Notes: generated by a model not told the origin, from the letters alone. A DNA stretch of 64,000 nucleotides from VRUE01 sp036276735 (GCA_036276735.1 DASUOH010000007.1:1-64000), one strand, 5' to 3'. Shown: positions 7,468 through 15,558, numbered from the stretch's first letter. Numbers and translations: made by a program.

Positions 7468-8583
7468 CTAGCTGCGTGCCGTCTGCTCCGAGCTGGGGGA
7501 GCGCTTGTGCGGAGGCAGGTGGCCGCAGACGGGGCAGTCAGGCTCGGGCACCACCGGCTCGCGCTCGACCTTCATCGTGCGGAGGTCGTAGATGTGGCCG
7601 ACGCCCTGCGTGGAGGGCTCGGCGAGGCCGGTCAGGAAGTGCATCACGTCCAGCCCGACCTGGCCGCCTATCAGCGCGCAAGCCGGGCCCAGGGTGGCGG
7701 CGGGCGAGGGTTTCGCTTTGCGCTGTTCGATCGCCACGTCGAAGAGCGGATAGGCGCGCCGGTACGCCGCGACCTGGCAAGCGAAGCAGCCGGTCTGGCC
7801 GGGCACGTAGAGCGGTCCGACGCGGGCAATCGGCGGGAAGTGGCTCATCGTGATGTAGGGGATCTCGGCGGCGAAGCAGGCCGAGTTGACCCACTGCTCG
7901 ATCTCATGGGCCGGCCAGTCGGCGGCGTCGATGACGACGTCGTAGCCGTCGATCAGCTCGGCGACCGCCCGTTGGCCCTCGACGCGCTGATCGACCGTCT
8001 CGACCCGCATCGCCGAGTTGAATGCGAGCAGGCGCCTGGCGGCCACCTCGACCTTGGACCGTCCGATGTCCGCCTCGGTGTAGAGGACCTGCCGGTTCAG
8101 GTTGCTTTGCTCGACCGCGTCACCGTCGATCAGCAACATCTCACCGACGCCGCAGCAGGCAAGCGAGAGCGCCGACCAGCCGCCGAGGCCGCCCACGCCC
8201 AGCACCACGATGCGGCTGCTTTCTAGGCGTGACTGGCACTGCGAGGCCGTCGGCCCCGCCGTGACGTCGCTGAAGTAGCGGAGCTGGCGATCGAAGCGGT
8301 CCATGACCCGGTCTGAGACGAGGTCGTCGTCGGCGCCGTCCTCGACCAGGCCCAGCTCCTCCAGCTGTGCCAGGAGGTCGCGAACCGGCTCCTCGCCGAA
8401 GCGGTCCTCCAGCTCGGCGCAGTCGCGGCTGCCGTCGAGCGACTCGAGCAGCGCTCGTCCCTCTTCGTCGGGCTTCTCGATGTGGACGTCTGCGCCCCCG
8501 CTGGGGCGAAGCAGATAGAGGTCGCCGTCGGGCGTCTCCATCCACTCGGTCGTCCGCTTGATCCTCGGCCGCATCGTGGACAT
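7468..8583 (-). CDS. E1-like ThiF/MoeB-family adenylyltransferase with probable RRE N-domain
   Basis: 371 residues. Residues ~15-85 look like a small winged-helix/PqqD-like domain (GDLYLLRP ... ALLESLDGS ... LLAQLEELGLVED), the arrangement of RiPP recognition elements fused to E1 enzymes. The E1 fold follows: nucleotide loop LGVGGLGGWSA, then LLIDGDAVEQSNLNRQ, and Cys pairs GCFAC and CPVCGH that probably bind zinc. E1 enzymes adenylate a peptide C-terminus (MccB, ThiF, MoeB). With an RRE, a peptide substrate is likely, but no confirmed precursor is visible. A 29-codon frame ends 28 bp upstream. The ATG lacks a clear ribosome site. It could instead be a sulfur-transfer MoeB variant. Confidence 0.75.
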   Translation of the reverse strand: MSTMRPRIKRTTEWMETPDGDLYLLRPSGGADVHIEKPDEEGRALLESLDGSRDCAELEDRFGEEPVRDLLAQLEELGLVEDGADDDLVSDRVMDRFDRQLRYFSDVTAGPTASQCQSRLESSRIVVLGVGGLGGWSALSLACCGVGEMLLIDGDAVEQSNLNRQVLYTEADIGRSKVEVAARRLLAFNSAMRVETVDQRVEGQRAVAELIDGYDVVIDAADWPAHEIEQWVNSACFAAEIPYITMSHFPPIARVGPLYVPGQTGCFACQVAAYRRAYPLFDVAIEQRKAKPSPAATLGPACALIGGQVGLDVMHFLTGLAEPSTQGVGHIYDLRTMKVEREPVVPEPDCPVCGHLPPHKRSPSSEQTARS

Positions 8584-8611
8584 TTGACGGGCTTAAGACC
8601 GAGTCAGCGAT

Positions 8612-8701
8612 TTAATCCGTTTCGGTAATAGACAATTGGGAAGAAATCAGGTCCTTCCCTTGTACCAAGCGGCGATAGGCCTCACCATTTAGGTCTCCCA
8701 T
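8612..8701 (-). CDS. Possible 29-residue peptide upstream of the E1-like gene
   Basis: ATG at 8701 opens a 30-codon frame ending in TAA at 8612. It encodes MGDLNGEAYRRLVQ and a tail SSQLSITETD, in a stretch richer in A+T than its neighbours. It lies on the same strand as the E1/RRE gene, just upstream, the usual place of a precursor peptide. No good ribosome site precedes it and codon use is not typical of the region. It may be chance or the remnant of a small gene. Confidence 0.25.
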   Translation of the reverse strand: MGDLNGEAYRRLVQGKDLISSQLSITETD

Positions 8702-8707
8702 AGGTAT

Positions 8708-8720
8708 TAGTTTGAAACTA
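8708..8720. promoter_or_regulatory. 13-bp palindrome upstream of winged-helix gene
   Basis: TAGTTT-G-AAACTA is a perfect palindrome about 40 bp before the ATG at 8760, in the divergent gap between the E1-like gene and the regulator. It could be the regulator's own operator. Confidence 0.35.
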
Positions 8721-8759
8721 TGAGTCGTAGGGTGGGCTTGGGGAACAGGAGGAAGCGCG

Positions 8760-9407
8760 ATGTCTGAGAGCAGGGATAGGACGAACGGGGAGGGTTTCAA
8801 TGGAAAATTGCGGCAGGTGATCGACCCTGCCGTGGCCAAAGCGCTCTCGCACCCACTGCGCAGCCACATCCTCATCACGCTCGGCGACCGCATCGCCAGC
8901 CCCAATGAGATCGCGAAGGAACTCGGCCTTGCCGCCCGCGATCTCGACTACCACGTCAAGGTGCTGGTAGAGGTGGGCATGATCAGGTTGGCGAGCGCAG
9001 AGAAGCGCCGCGGGGTCAATGAGCATTTCTACGAGTTGAGCGCCCGCATCGTCTACTTCGACGACCAGGAGTGGAAGCGTGTGCCGGCGCCGGTCCGCGC
9101 CACCTTCAGCGCTGCTCTGCTGCAGGCACTCATGGACGAAGCGGGTGCCGCGCTGCGCGAGGGGACCTTCAACGCCCGTCACGACACCCACGCGAGCCGA
9201 ACGAGCATGCTCCTCGACGAGCAGGGATGGCACGAGCTCACCAGGGCGATGGACGAGGCGCTCGAGCGGTTGCTCGCGATCCGCTCGCAGAGCGCCAAGC
9301 GCCTCAAGTCCGGCACGGGTCGCGGCATCCCGACCGCCGTCTTCATGCTCGGCTTCGAAACCGCGGCAGGAGCGGGACGCGGTCGCGGCGCCGCAGTCGA
9401 CGCTTAG
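8760..9407 (+). CDS. ArsR-like winged-helix transcriptional regulator (copy 1)
   Basis: 215 residues. Residues ~20-95 form the winged helix: AKALSHPLRSHILITLGDR, then SPNEIAKELGLAARDLDYHVKVL as the recognition region and a wing with KRRGVNEHFYEL. The C-terminal ~100 residues are helical and probably dimerise. It is a paralogue of the regulator at 10465 (shared SPNE-AKEL, YHVKVL, RRG--EH-Y, TFSAALLQ/MSADLFQ regions). AGGAGG lies seven bases before the ATG. The stop overlaps the convergent glycosylase gene by four bases. The ligand is unknown; no metal-binding Cys pair is seen. Confidence 0.8.
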   Translation: MSESRDRTNGEGFNGKLRQVIDPAVAKALSHPLRSHILITLGDRIASPNEIAKELGLAARDLDYHVKVLVEVGMIRLASAEKRRGVNEHFYELSARIVYFDDQEWKRVPAPVRATFSAALLQALMDEAGAALREGTFNARHDTHASRTSMLLDEQGWHELTRAMDEALERLLAIRSQSAKRLKSGTGRGIPTAVFMLGFETAAGAGRGRGAAVDA

Positions 9408-10126
9408 GCGGGCGCGCCGCTCAAGGCGCGGGCACGCTCGAAGACCGCATCGAGCATCGGCTCGGTGAGGCGGCCGGTAAACGTGTTCTGCTGGCTGGGG
9501 TGGTAGCAGCCGAGCAGCCGCCAGCGCTCCAAGTCGACCTCGGCTCCGTGGCCGAAGCGGGGACGCGGTCGGGGCAGCTGGACGCCGAGGCCGGTCGCCG
9601 CGCGCAGGACGCCGTCCCAGCCAAAGCCGCCCAGAGCCACGAGGACGCGCGACTCCCCCAGCAGCGCCAGCTCCTGGGCAAGGTACGGCAGGCAGGCGTC
9701 GCGCTCGCCGGGTGTCGGCTTGTTGGCCGGCGGCGCGCAACGGACCGTCGCGGTGACATAAGCACCGCGGAGCTCGAGACCGTCGCCGCGATCGACTGCG
9801 GTCGGCTGATTGGCGTAGCCGGCGCGGTGCAGCGCCGCGTAGAGCCAGTCTCCGGAGCGATCGCCGGTGAACATTCGTCCCGTGCGATTGGCGCCGTGCG
9901 CGGCGGGCGCCAAGCCCACCAGGACCACTCGGGCGGCCGGATCGCCGAAGCCGCTGACCGGCCGCGCCCAGTAGCGCTGGCCGCGGAAACGGCGCGGCGG
10001 GTCCGCCGCCTGTGCCTCTCGCCAGGCGACCAGCCGTGGACAACGCTGGCACGAGTGCACGCGCTCGGCGAGCTCAGCGAGGGTTGGCGCCCGCGAAGAG
10101 CCCTGCGGCGGCTCAGAAGTCGTCAT
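9404..10126 (-). CDS. Family 5 uracil-DNA glycosylase (UdgB type)
   Basis: 240 residues from ATG at 10126. The motif-A region reads GLAPAAHGANRTGRMFTGD, typical of type-5 enzymes, which lack the usual catalytic Asp/Asn of family 1. The late motif is CYHPSQQNTFTGRLT. Cys in CQRC, RCAPP and CYHP fit the [4Fe-4S] cluster of this family. It removes uracil and some deaminated purines from DNA in base-excision repair. The frame is open further upstream, but MTTSEP is the first start that avoids a run of unrelated sequence. It sits between two winged-helix paralogues on the opposite strand. Confidence 0.88.
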   Translation of the reverse strand: MTTSEPPQGSSRAPTLAELAERVHSCQRCPRLVAWREAQAADPPRRFRGQRYWARPVSGFGDPAARVVLVGLAPAAHGANRTGRMFTGDRSGDWLYAALHRAGYANQPTAVDRGDGLELRGAYVTATVRCAPPANKPTPGERDACLPYLAQELALLGESRVLVALGGFGWDGVLRAATGLGVQLPRPRPRFGHGAEVDLERWRLLGCYHPSQQNTFTGRLTEPMLDAVFERARALSGAPA

Positions 10127-10159
10127 GGGGAGGACGCTACCGAGGCGCCTCTGTCTGGA

Positions 10160-10194
10160 GGGAAGCCCGTTCCGTGAGCGGAAGCGGGCTTCCC
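10160..10194. terminator. Terminator-like hairpin
   Basis: GGGAAGCCCG-TTCCG pairs with CGGAA-G-CGGGCTTCCC (10 plus 5 bp with one bulged G, loop TGAG). It lies between the glycosylase start and the tiny minus-strand ORF, so it could end the tiny transcript. No strong T-run follows. Confidence 0.4.
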
Positions 10195-10205
10195 ATGCGG
10201 TCGAG

Positions 10206-10265
10206 CTAGCCGACCTTGTGGATCGAGACCATCGGGACGACGGCATCGGCAGCGCCGATCTTCAT
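10206..10265 (-). CDS. Possible 19-residue peptide with strong ribosome site
   Basis: ATG at 10265 is preceded by AAGGGGGTGAG with good spacing and encodes MKIGAADAVVPMVSIHKVG before TAG. It reads divergently from the winged-helix gene, with the 26-bp palindrome upstream of both, so a co-regulated leader, signal or precursor peptide is possible. Coding potential cannot be tested at this length. Confidence 0.3.
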   Translation of the reverse strand: MKIGAADAVVPMVSIHKVG

Positions 10266-10337
10266 GAAGCTCACCCCCTTGCTGTGGCTGGACTCTTCTC
10301 CCCGCCGCGTTATGCGCGAGCGCTATAGAGACCTGCC

Positions 10338-10363
10338 GATTGGTGGAAAAGTTTCCACCAATC
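10338..10363. promoter_or_regulatory. 26-bp near-perfect palindrome, operator candidate
   Basis: GATTGGTGGAAA and TTTCCACCAATC are perfect 12-bp arms with a 2-bp AG spacer, about 100 bp upstream of the winged-helix start at 10465. ArsR-like dimers bind such sites, so autoregulation is likely (inference). Confidence 0.6.
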
Positions 10364-10464
10364 AGGGGGACGGAGCATTTTGTCGGAACTCTCGCTAGAA
10401 ATCGTTGTTGTAGATCAATACGATGGAGTAGTTCGAGTGCCCCAATGAATCGAAGGAGTCTGTT

Positions 10465-11166
10465 TTGGCCGCGAAAAGCAAGAGCGCGAGTAAAAAAAGC
10501 AGGACGAAGAGAAAGAGCAAGAGCTCGAGCCAGCGAGGGGTTAATCAGAACCTCGTCAAGGCGCTGGCTCACGAACTGCGGGTCGAGATCCTCGCGATCC
10601 TCAACGAACGCATGGCGAGCCCCAACGAACTGGCGAAGGAGCTGAACGAAGGCCTCAGCCAGGTCAGCTACCACGTCAAGGTCCTCAAGGACTACAACTG
10701 CATCGAGCTCGTCAAGACGGAGCCGAGGCGGGGCGCGGTCGAGCACTACTACCGGGCCACCTCGCGGGCGTTCCTCACGGATCGCGATTGGCATCAGCTG
10801 CCGGATTCGGTCCGGACCGGCATGAGCGCCGATCTGTTCCAGATGATCATGGACGATGTCGTCGCCTCGCTCGAAGGCGGAACCTTCGACGAGCGCAAGG
10901 ATCGACACATGAGCTGGACGCCGATGTTCGTCGACGAGAAGGGTTGGGACGACCTCCGCGGCATCCTCGAGAAGTCGCTCAAAGACGTGATGGCCGTTCA
11001 GGCCGAATGCGTCAAGCGGACGGCGAAGTCGGGCGAGGAGGGCTTCAACGTCTCAGTCGCGATGCTCGGCTACGAGGTGCCGGAGGCCGCGGCCAAGAAA
11101 CCGCTCAAGAAAAAATCTCAGGCTGGAAGCTCGAAGGGCAAGGCCAAGGCAAAAAGGAAGGCTTAG
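10465..11166 (+). CDS. ArsR-like winged-helix transcriptional regulator (copy 2)
   Basis: 233 residues. A Lys/Ser-rich N-terminus (AAKSKSASKKSRTKRKSKSS) precedes the winged helix: KALAHELRVEILAILNERMA, SPNELAKELNEGLSQVSYHVKVL and wing RRGAVEHYYRAT. The C-terminal half matches the paralogue at 8760, and the protein ends in a second basic tail (KKPLKKKSQAGSSKGKAKAKRK). Basic extensions at both ends are unusual for ArsR-type proteins and may add nonspecific DNA contact. TTG start at 10465 with AAGGAG six bases upstream. A 26-bp palindrome precedes it and three hairpins follow its stop. Confidence 0.8.
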   Translation: MAAKSKSASKKSRTKRKSKSSSQRGVNQNLVKALAHELRVEILAILNERMASPNELAKELNEGLSQVSYHVKVLKDYNCIELVKTEPRRGAVEHYYRATSRAFLTDRDWHQLPDSVRTGMSADLFQMIMDDVVASLEGGTFDERKDRHMSWTPMFVDEKGWDDLRGILEKSLKDVMAVQAECVKRTAKSGEEGFNVSVAMLGYEVPEAAAKKPLKKKSQAGSSKGKAKAKRKA

Positions 11167-11171
11167 CGCTA

Positions 11172-11277
11172 GCACGGCCTCGGCCGTGCGTGGCCCATAG
11201 GCTTCGCCGCCTGTGGGCGAGCTTCGATTCATCCGGGGCAGAGCAAGACGGCGCGGCGGCAGCCGCGCCGTCTTGCT
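11172..11277 (+). repeat. Three tandem stem-loops between regulator and lipoprotein gene
   Basis: Stem 1: GCACGGC/GCCGTGC (11172-11189). Stem 2: GCCCATAGGC/GCCTGTGGGC with loop TTCGCC (11193-11218). Stem 3: a perfect 16-bp stem with loop GGCA (11242-11277). The lipoprotein's GTG lies in the 3' arm of stem 2 and stem 3 encodes the basic n-region of its signal peptide, so the folds could mask translation initiation or attenuate read-through. Confidence 0.55.
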
Positions 11278-11812
11278 GCTCCTGATCGTCCCGCTGCTCC
11301 TCGCGGCCGGTTGTGGGCCTAGCGGGGAGGGAGCGAAGACCGATCCTGAAAAGGGCTCCGACGCAGAGCACCTGAACGCGGCGCTGGGGCAGGAGCTGGA
11401 GCTGCTCCACGCCTACACGCGGGTGGTGCCTGGCCTCAGCGGCAAGAGCCAGGCGGTGGCGCGTCGCTTCCGCGGTCACCAGCAGGAATACGTCGACGCG
11501 ATCACCAAGGCGCTGCGCGGCCTCGGCGCGGAAGTCGAAGCCGAACCGAACCTCGCCAGCTGGGCGGGCGACGAAGCCCAAGCCGATCTGCTCGCCCGCC
11601 TCTACAGGCTCGAGGGCGCCGTGCTGATCGCCCACCTCGACGAAGTTCCGCTCCTCAACACCGCCGCGCCGCGCACCCTGGCGGGTGCTCTGGCCGCCGG
11701 CCATGCCTCGCACCGCGTGGTTCTGCGGCGCCTGCTCGGCGTGCCGACCTGGGACCTGGCTCCCGAGGCGTTCGACTCGGGAGAGGAGCCGCTGCCCCCA
11801 GCTGGAAGATGA
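11213..11812 (+). CDS. Lipoprotein with ferritin-like domain
   Basis: 199 residues. A basic n-region and Leu-rich core end in the lipobox LLAAGC (Cys34), so the mature protein is lipid-anchored outside the membrane. The body is helical and ferritin-like: NAALGQELELLHAYTRVVP ... RRFRGHQQEYVDAITKALRGLG ... RLEGAVLIAHLDEVP. Glu/His positions could hold a di-metal site, which is inference. The start (GTG 11213) is uncertain because it sits in a stem-loop. The MMPL gene starts five bases after its stop, so they are probably co-transcribed and may act together at the envelope. Confidence 0.65.
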   Translation: MGELRFIRGRARRRGGSRAVLLLLIVPLLLAAGCGPSGEGAKTDPEKGSDAEHLNAALGQELELLHAYTRVVPGLSGKSQAVARRFRGHQQEYVDAITKALRGLGAEVEAEPNLASWAGDEAQADLLARLYRLEGAVLIAHLDEVPLLNTAAPRTLAGALAAGHASHRVVLRRLLGVPTWDLAPEAFDSGEEPLPPAGR

Positions 11813-11816
11813 CGGC

Positions 11817-14015
11817 ATGACCGCCCCTCTCTACGCACTGGGCCGGTTCTGCTCGCGCCACCACTGGGCGACGATTGCGGCCTGGCTGCTCGTCGCAATC
11901 GGGCTGGTCGTCGCCGGCCAGTCGCAGGCGAGTCGCACCAACGACAACCTGACGTTGCCCGGCACCGACTCGACCGCGGCGACCGAGCTGCTCGAAGACA
12001 ACCTGCCGGGACAGGCCTTCGGCAGCAACCCGCTCGTTATCGAGTCGCCCGGGCCGGCGCTGACCTCGCCGGAGCAGGCTGAAGCTGTGGCGGCGACCGT
12101 GAAGCGGCTGCGGGCCCTGCCGGACGTCAACTCGGCGGTCAGTCCGCTCAGCCGCGAAGGCGCTGCTTTCCTCAGCAAAGACAGGCGCATCGCCTACGTT
12201 CCCGTCTACCTCGACACCGGCCCGGGCGAGCTCAGCGAGGACCATGCCCAAGCGGTGCTCGACGCGGCCGCGCCGGCCGAGGCAGCCGGCCTCGAAGCGT
12301 CGGTTGGCGGCTACGTCGGCCAGCAGCTCTCCAAACCCTCGACCGAGACGAGCGACGCGATCGGCCTGGCCGCGGCGGTGATCATCCTCCTCTTCGCCTT
12401 CGGAACCGCCACCGCGATGGCGCTGCCGATCGCCTCGGCGGTCATCGGCCTCGCCTGTGCGCTGTCGGTCATCCGCCTGCTCGAGGGCGTCGTCCAGGTG
12501 CCGAGCGTCGCCACGACGCTGGCGACGATGATCGGGCTCGGGGTCGGGATCGACTACGCGCTTTTCATCGTCACCAGGCACAAACTGCAGCTGCGCGATG
12601 GGATGGAGATGCGGGAGTCGATCGCCCGGGCCACCGCGACCGCTGGTGGCGCCGTCGTCTTCGCCGGCTTCACGGTGGTGATCGCGCTCTGCTCACTCGG
12701 CTTCGCCGGTATCCCGCTGGTCACGACGCTCGGTTTCACGGCGGCGATCGCGGTCGTGATCGCGGTCCTGGCGGCAAGCACGCTGCTGCCGGCCCTACTC
12801 GGCGCGCTGGGTCCGCGCATCGACTCCCTGCGTATTCGGGCCGGCAAGGCCCACCCGGACGACGCCGAGCCGCACGGCTGGCGGCGCTGGGCCCGCGGCG
12901 TCGCCGATCGGCCCTGGCGCTCAGCGGTGGCGGCCCTGGTGGTCCTCGTCGTACTCGCAATTCCGCTGCTCGATCTGGAGCTTGGCCAGAACGACACCAG
13001 CTCGCTGCCGCAGGACACGACGGCGCGACGGTCCTTCGAGGGCCTCGAGAAAGGCTTCGGCCCCGGGTTCAGCGGGCCGTTGCTGATCGCCTCGAAATTC
13101 CAGACGCCCGAAGAGGCCAAGGCGGCGCTGCCCAAACTGCAGCGAGCCGTCGGCGCGGCCGGCGACATCGCCGCGGTCTCGCCCCCGAACCTCGACCGCG
13201 AGGGAACGGTGGCCGTCTTCACGGCTGTCTCGAAATCCGCGCCCTGGAAGGACGAGACGGTGACCCTCGTCGAAGCGCTGCGCGAGCAGGTGATCCCGCA
13301 GGCGATGAGGGGAACCGGTGGCGCCGCGTACGTGGGCGGTCAGACCGCCGGCTACATCGACCTCGCCTCGCAGATCTCCGACAAGCTGCCGCTGATGATT
13401 GCGATCGTCGTGGCGCTCAGCTTCGTCGTCCTGCTGCTCGCCTTCCGCTCGCTGCTCGTGCCGATCAAGGCCGCGGCGATGAACCTGATTTCCGTCGCGG
13501 CGGCCTACGGCGTCGTCACCGCCGTTTTCCAGTGGGGCTGGGCGGCGTCGTTGATCGGTCTCGACCACGCGATCCCGATCGTCAGCTTCGTGCCGCTGCT
13601 GATGTTCGCGATCCTCTTCGGCCTCTCGATGGACTACGAGGTCTTCCTGCTGACCCAGATGCGCGAGCACTACAAGGCACATGGCGACCCGACGCGAGCG
13701 ACGGTCGAAGGCCTCGCCAATACGGGGCGGGTGATCACTTCTGCCGCGGCGATCATGGTCTGTGTCTTCACCAGCTTCGTGCTCAGCGGCAACCCGATCG
13801 TCAAGGAGTTCGGGGTGGGGCTGGCGGTGGCAATCGCGATCGACTCGACCCTGGTCCGCTGCCTGCTGGTGCCCGCCGTGATGGTGCTGCTCGGGAAGCG
13901 CGCCTGGTGGCTGCCGAGGCCGCTCGACCGCGTTGTGCCTCACATCAGCGTCGAGGGCGAGGACTTCTTCGCCAAGCGTGACGCCGCAGTCGCGAAGGCG
14001 GCCCCGGGTAAGTAG
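11817..14015 (+). CDS. MMPL-family (RND-type) membrane transporter
   Basis: 732 residues from ATG at 11817, arranged as two halves of one plus five membrane spans with large periplasm-facing loops after TM1 and TM7. Conserved motifs are GLGVGIDYALFIVTRHK in the first half and FGLSMDYEVFLLTQM in the second, with the Asp-Tyr pair of proton-coupled MMPL exporters. In Actinobacteria these move lipids or hydrophobic compounds. The C-terminal tail is short. It follows the ferritin-like lipoprotein by four bases and precedes pgsA by five, suggesting one operon linked to the cell envelope. The substrate is unknown. Confidence 0.9.
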   Translation: MTAPLYALGRFCSRHHWATIAAWLLVAIGLVVAGQSQASRTNDNLTLPGTDSTAATELLEDNLPGQAFGSNPLVIESPGPALTSPEQAEAVAATVKRLRALPDVNSAVSPLSREGAAFLSKDRRIAYVPVYLDTGPGELSEDHAQAVLDAAAPAEAAGLEASVGGYVGQQLSKPSTETSDAIGLAAAVIILLFAFGTATAMALPIASAVIGLACALSVIRLLEGVVQVPSVATTLATMIGLGVGIDYALFIVTRHKLQLRDGMEMRESIARATATAGGAVVFAGFTVVIALCSLGFAGIPLVTTLGFTAAIAVVIAVLAASTLLPALLGALGPRIDSLRIRAGKAHPDDAEPHGWRRWARGVADRPWRSAVAALVVLVVLAIPLLDLELGQNDTSSLPQDTTARRSFEGLEKGFGPGFSGPLLIASKFQTPEEAKAALPKLQRAVGAAGDIAAVSPPNLDREGTVAVFTAVSKSAPWKDETVTLVEALREQVIPQAMRGTGGAAYVGGQTAGYIDLASQISDKLPLMIAIVVALSFVVLLLAFRSLLVPIKAAAMNLISVAAAYGVVTAVFQWGWAASLIGLDHAIPIVSFVPLLMFAILFGLSMDYEVFLLTQMREHYKAHGDPTRATVEGLANTGRVITSAAAIMVCVFTSFVLSGNPIVKEFGVGLAVAIAIDSTLVRCLLVPAVMVLLGKRAWWLPRPLDRVVPHISVEGEDFFAKRDAAVAKAAPGK

Positions 14016-14020
14016 GGCCT

Positions 14021-14572
14021 GTGTTTCCGGTCAACCTCCCCAACGTCCTCACCCTGCTGCGCATCTTGGCGGTGCCGGTGGTGGTCGTCGCGCTGCTCGG
14101 CGAGACGCCGAACGGCGACGCGCTGGCCGCCGCCGTCTTCGCGCTCGCCGCGCTGACCGACGGGCTCGACGGCTATTTCGCCCGCTCCCGCGACTCGGTG
14201 ACTACCTTCGGCAAGTTGATGGACCCCCTCGCCGACAAGCTCCTGATCACCGCGGCGCTGCTCTCGCTCGTCTCGCTCGACCGGCTCCAGGCCTGGGTCG
14301 CGATGGTGATCATCGCCCGCGAGGTCGCCGTCACCGGCCTGCGCGGGATCGCCGCCGAGCGCGGCGTCGTGATCGCCGCCAGCTGGCTGGGAAAGGTCAA
14401 GACTGTCCTGCAGATAGCGGCGGTATTCGCCCTGATCGCCGCCAACCCGTCGCCGGGATGGGTCGACGGGCTTGTCTACACCGCTGTCGCGGCGACCGTG
14501 ATCAGCGGTGCCGACTACTTCTTCGGCTTGCGCAAGCGCCTCAAGTCGCTGGAGCCTCGAGCCACTCTCTGA
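14021..14572 (+). CDS. pgsA: CDP-diacylglycerol-glycerol-3-phosphate 3-phosphatidyltransferase
   Basis: 183 residues with four or more membrane spans. It contains the CDP-alcohol phosphotransferase signature DG-x2-AR-x8-G-x3-D-x3-D as DGYFARSRDSVTTF, then GKLMDPLAD. The start NLPNVLTLLRILAVP is typical of PgsA, which makes phosphatidylglycerol phosphate in the membrane. GTG start at 14021. The 3' end overlaps the convergent folE2 gene by 32 bp. A related CDP-alcohol transferase is possible, but length and N-terminus fit PgsA best. Confidence 0.88.
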   Translation: MFPVNLPNVLTLLRILAVPVVVVALLGETPNGDALAAAVFALAALTDGLDGYFARSRDSVTTFGKLMDPLADKLLITAALLSLVSLDRLQAWVAMVIIAREVAVTGLRGIAAERGVVIAASWLGKVKTVLQIAAVFALIAANPSPGWVDGLVYTAVAATVISGADYFFGLRKRLKSLEPRATL

Positions 14573-15545
14573 CCGTCATGTGGCGGCGCTGGTGCTCGCC
14601 GCTTTCGAGCTCCGCACGCAGGTCGTCGAGCTTGCCGTAGCGCTCGGCGATGACGTTGTGGCGGTGGATCGTCTCGAGATTCTCTTGGCGGGCCAGCACG
14701 AACGCCTCGCCGGGAAGATCGGGAAAGCCCTCGACGACGCGGCGCAGCATCTCGCGCACGCAGTCCTCGACGAAGCGCGGTTGGGCGTGGGCCTTGGCGA
14801 CGACCGCCAGCTCGTCGGGCCGCTTCATCAGCTCGTAGATCTCCGAGCTCATCGATTGCTCGACGATTCGCAGCAGCTCCGGCGCGTCGATCCAGGCAGG
14901 GCCGCCCTCCGGGCAGCCGATGTGGAGGCTGCCGATGCCGCGCTGGTTGTGCGTCGCGACGGGCACCGCCTCGATCGCCAGCTCGATCTGCTCGGCGTCG
15001 AAGCCCTGCTCGGCGAGCCGTTCGCGGGCGAGGCCGCCGACCATCTCCTGTGCGCACGGGCATGCGGTCATGCCCTGCGCCTGGACGCCGGTCAGCGTCC
15101 GCGTCCCGCGTAGCGAGTCGACCGCGGTCCCGAAGAGGACGTAGATCTCCTGAGTGCGCTGCCCGCTCGCCGGGGTCGTCACCGTCTCGGGATAGCGCGC
15201 CGTCACCTTGACCTCGGCGCGCAGGCCACCCTGTCGCTCGCGGACCCGTTGGGCGATGTGAGCGGCCAGCACCTCGGCGCGGAACGCCTCGCCGAGCACC
15301 ACCTCGTCGATCGCCTCGCCGACGATTTCCTCGAAGCGAGACATATGGACCCCCGCCTGGCGGGGGTTGAGATCGACCATGCACTCGAACTCGGCGTGGT
15401 AGGTGCTCTCCTCGCCGTTGACGTCGACGCGGATCACCTTCTCGACGCCGGTGACGCCGACCCGCGAAAGGCTCACCTGGGTGACCGGAGCCGACGACTG
15501 GACGTCGGCGGCGGCAGCGGAGAGGGTGGTCGACTGGCTGGCCAT
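14541..15545 (-). CDS. folE2: GTP cyclohydrolase FolE2 (type IB)
   Basis: 334 residues. It carries the FolE2/MptA hallmark GVQAQGMTACPCAQEMV with the catalytic/metal Cys pair, then RGIGSLHIGCPEG and a central YHAEFECMVDLNPRQAGVHMSRF. It opens GTP to dihydroneopterin triphosphate for folate or related pterin synthesis, and works with metals other than zinc. AAGGAAC lies just before the ATG at 15545. It converges on pgsA. A pterin carbinolamine dehydratase gene is present at 39.5 kb. Confidence 0.92.
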   Translation of the reverse strand: MASQSTTLSAAAADVQSSAPVTQVSLSRVGVTGVEKVIRVDVNGEESTYHAEFECMVDLNPRQAGVHMSRFEEIVGEAIDEVVLGEAFRAEVLAAHIAQRVRERQGGLRAEVKVTARYPETVTTPASGQRTQEIYVLFGTAVDSLRGTRTLTGVQAQGMTACPCAQEMVGGLARERLAEQGFDAEQIELAIEAVPVATHNQRGIGSLHIGCPEGGPAWIDAPELLRIVEQSMSSEIYELMKRPDELAVVAKAHAQPRFVEDCVREMLRRVVEGFPDLPGEAFVLARQENLETIHRHNVIAERYGKLDDLRAELESGEHQRRHMTVREWLEAPAT

Positions 15546-15558
15546 GTTCCTTATCGAT

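Larger units (their letters stand above)
10127..10464. other. 338-bp intergenic region with hairpin, tiny ORF and operator
   Basis: This divergent region between the glycosylase and the second winged-helix gene holds three signals listed separately: a strong hairpin (10160-10194), a 19-codon frame with a good ribosome site on the minus strand (10206-10265) and a 26-bp palindrome (10338-10363). No longer gene fits. Confidence 0.6.

Noticed and set aside
8702..8905. Extending the 29-codon frame to a 97-codon gene
   Set aside because: The extension is antisense to the regulator's 5' end and passes through its ribosome site.
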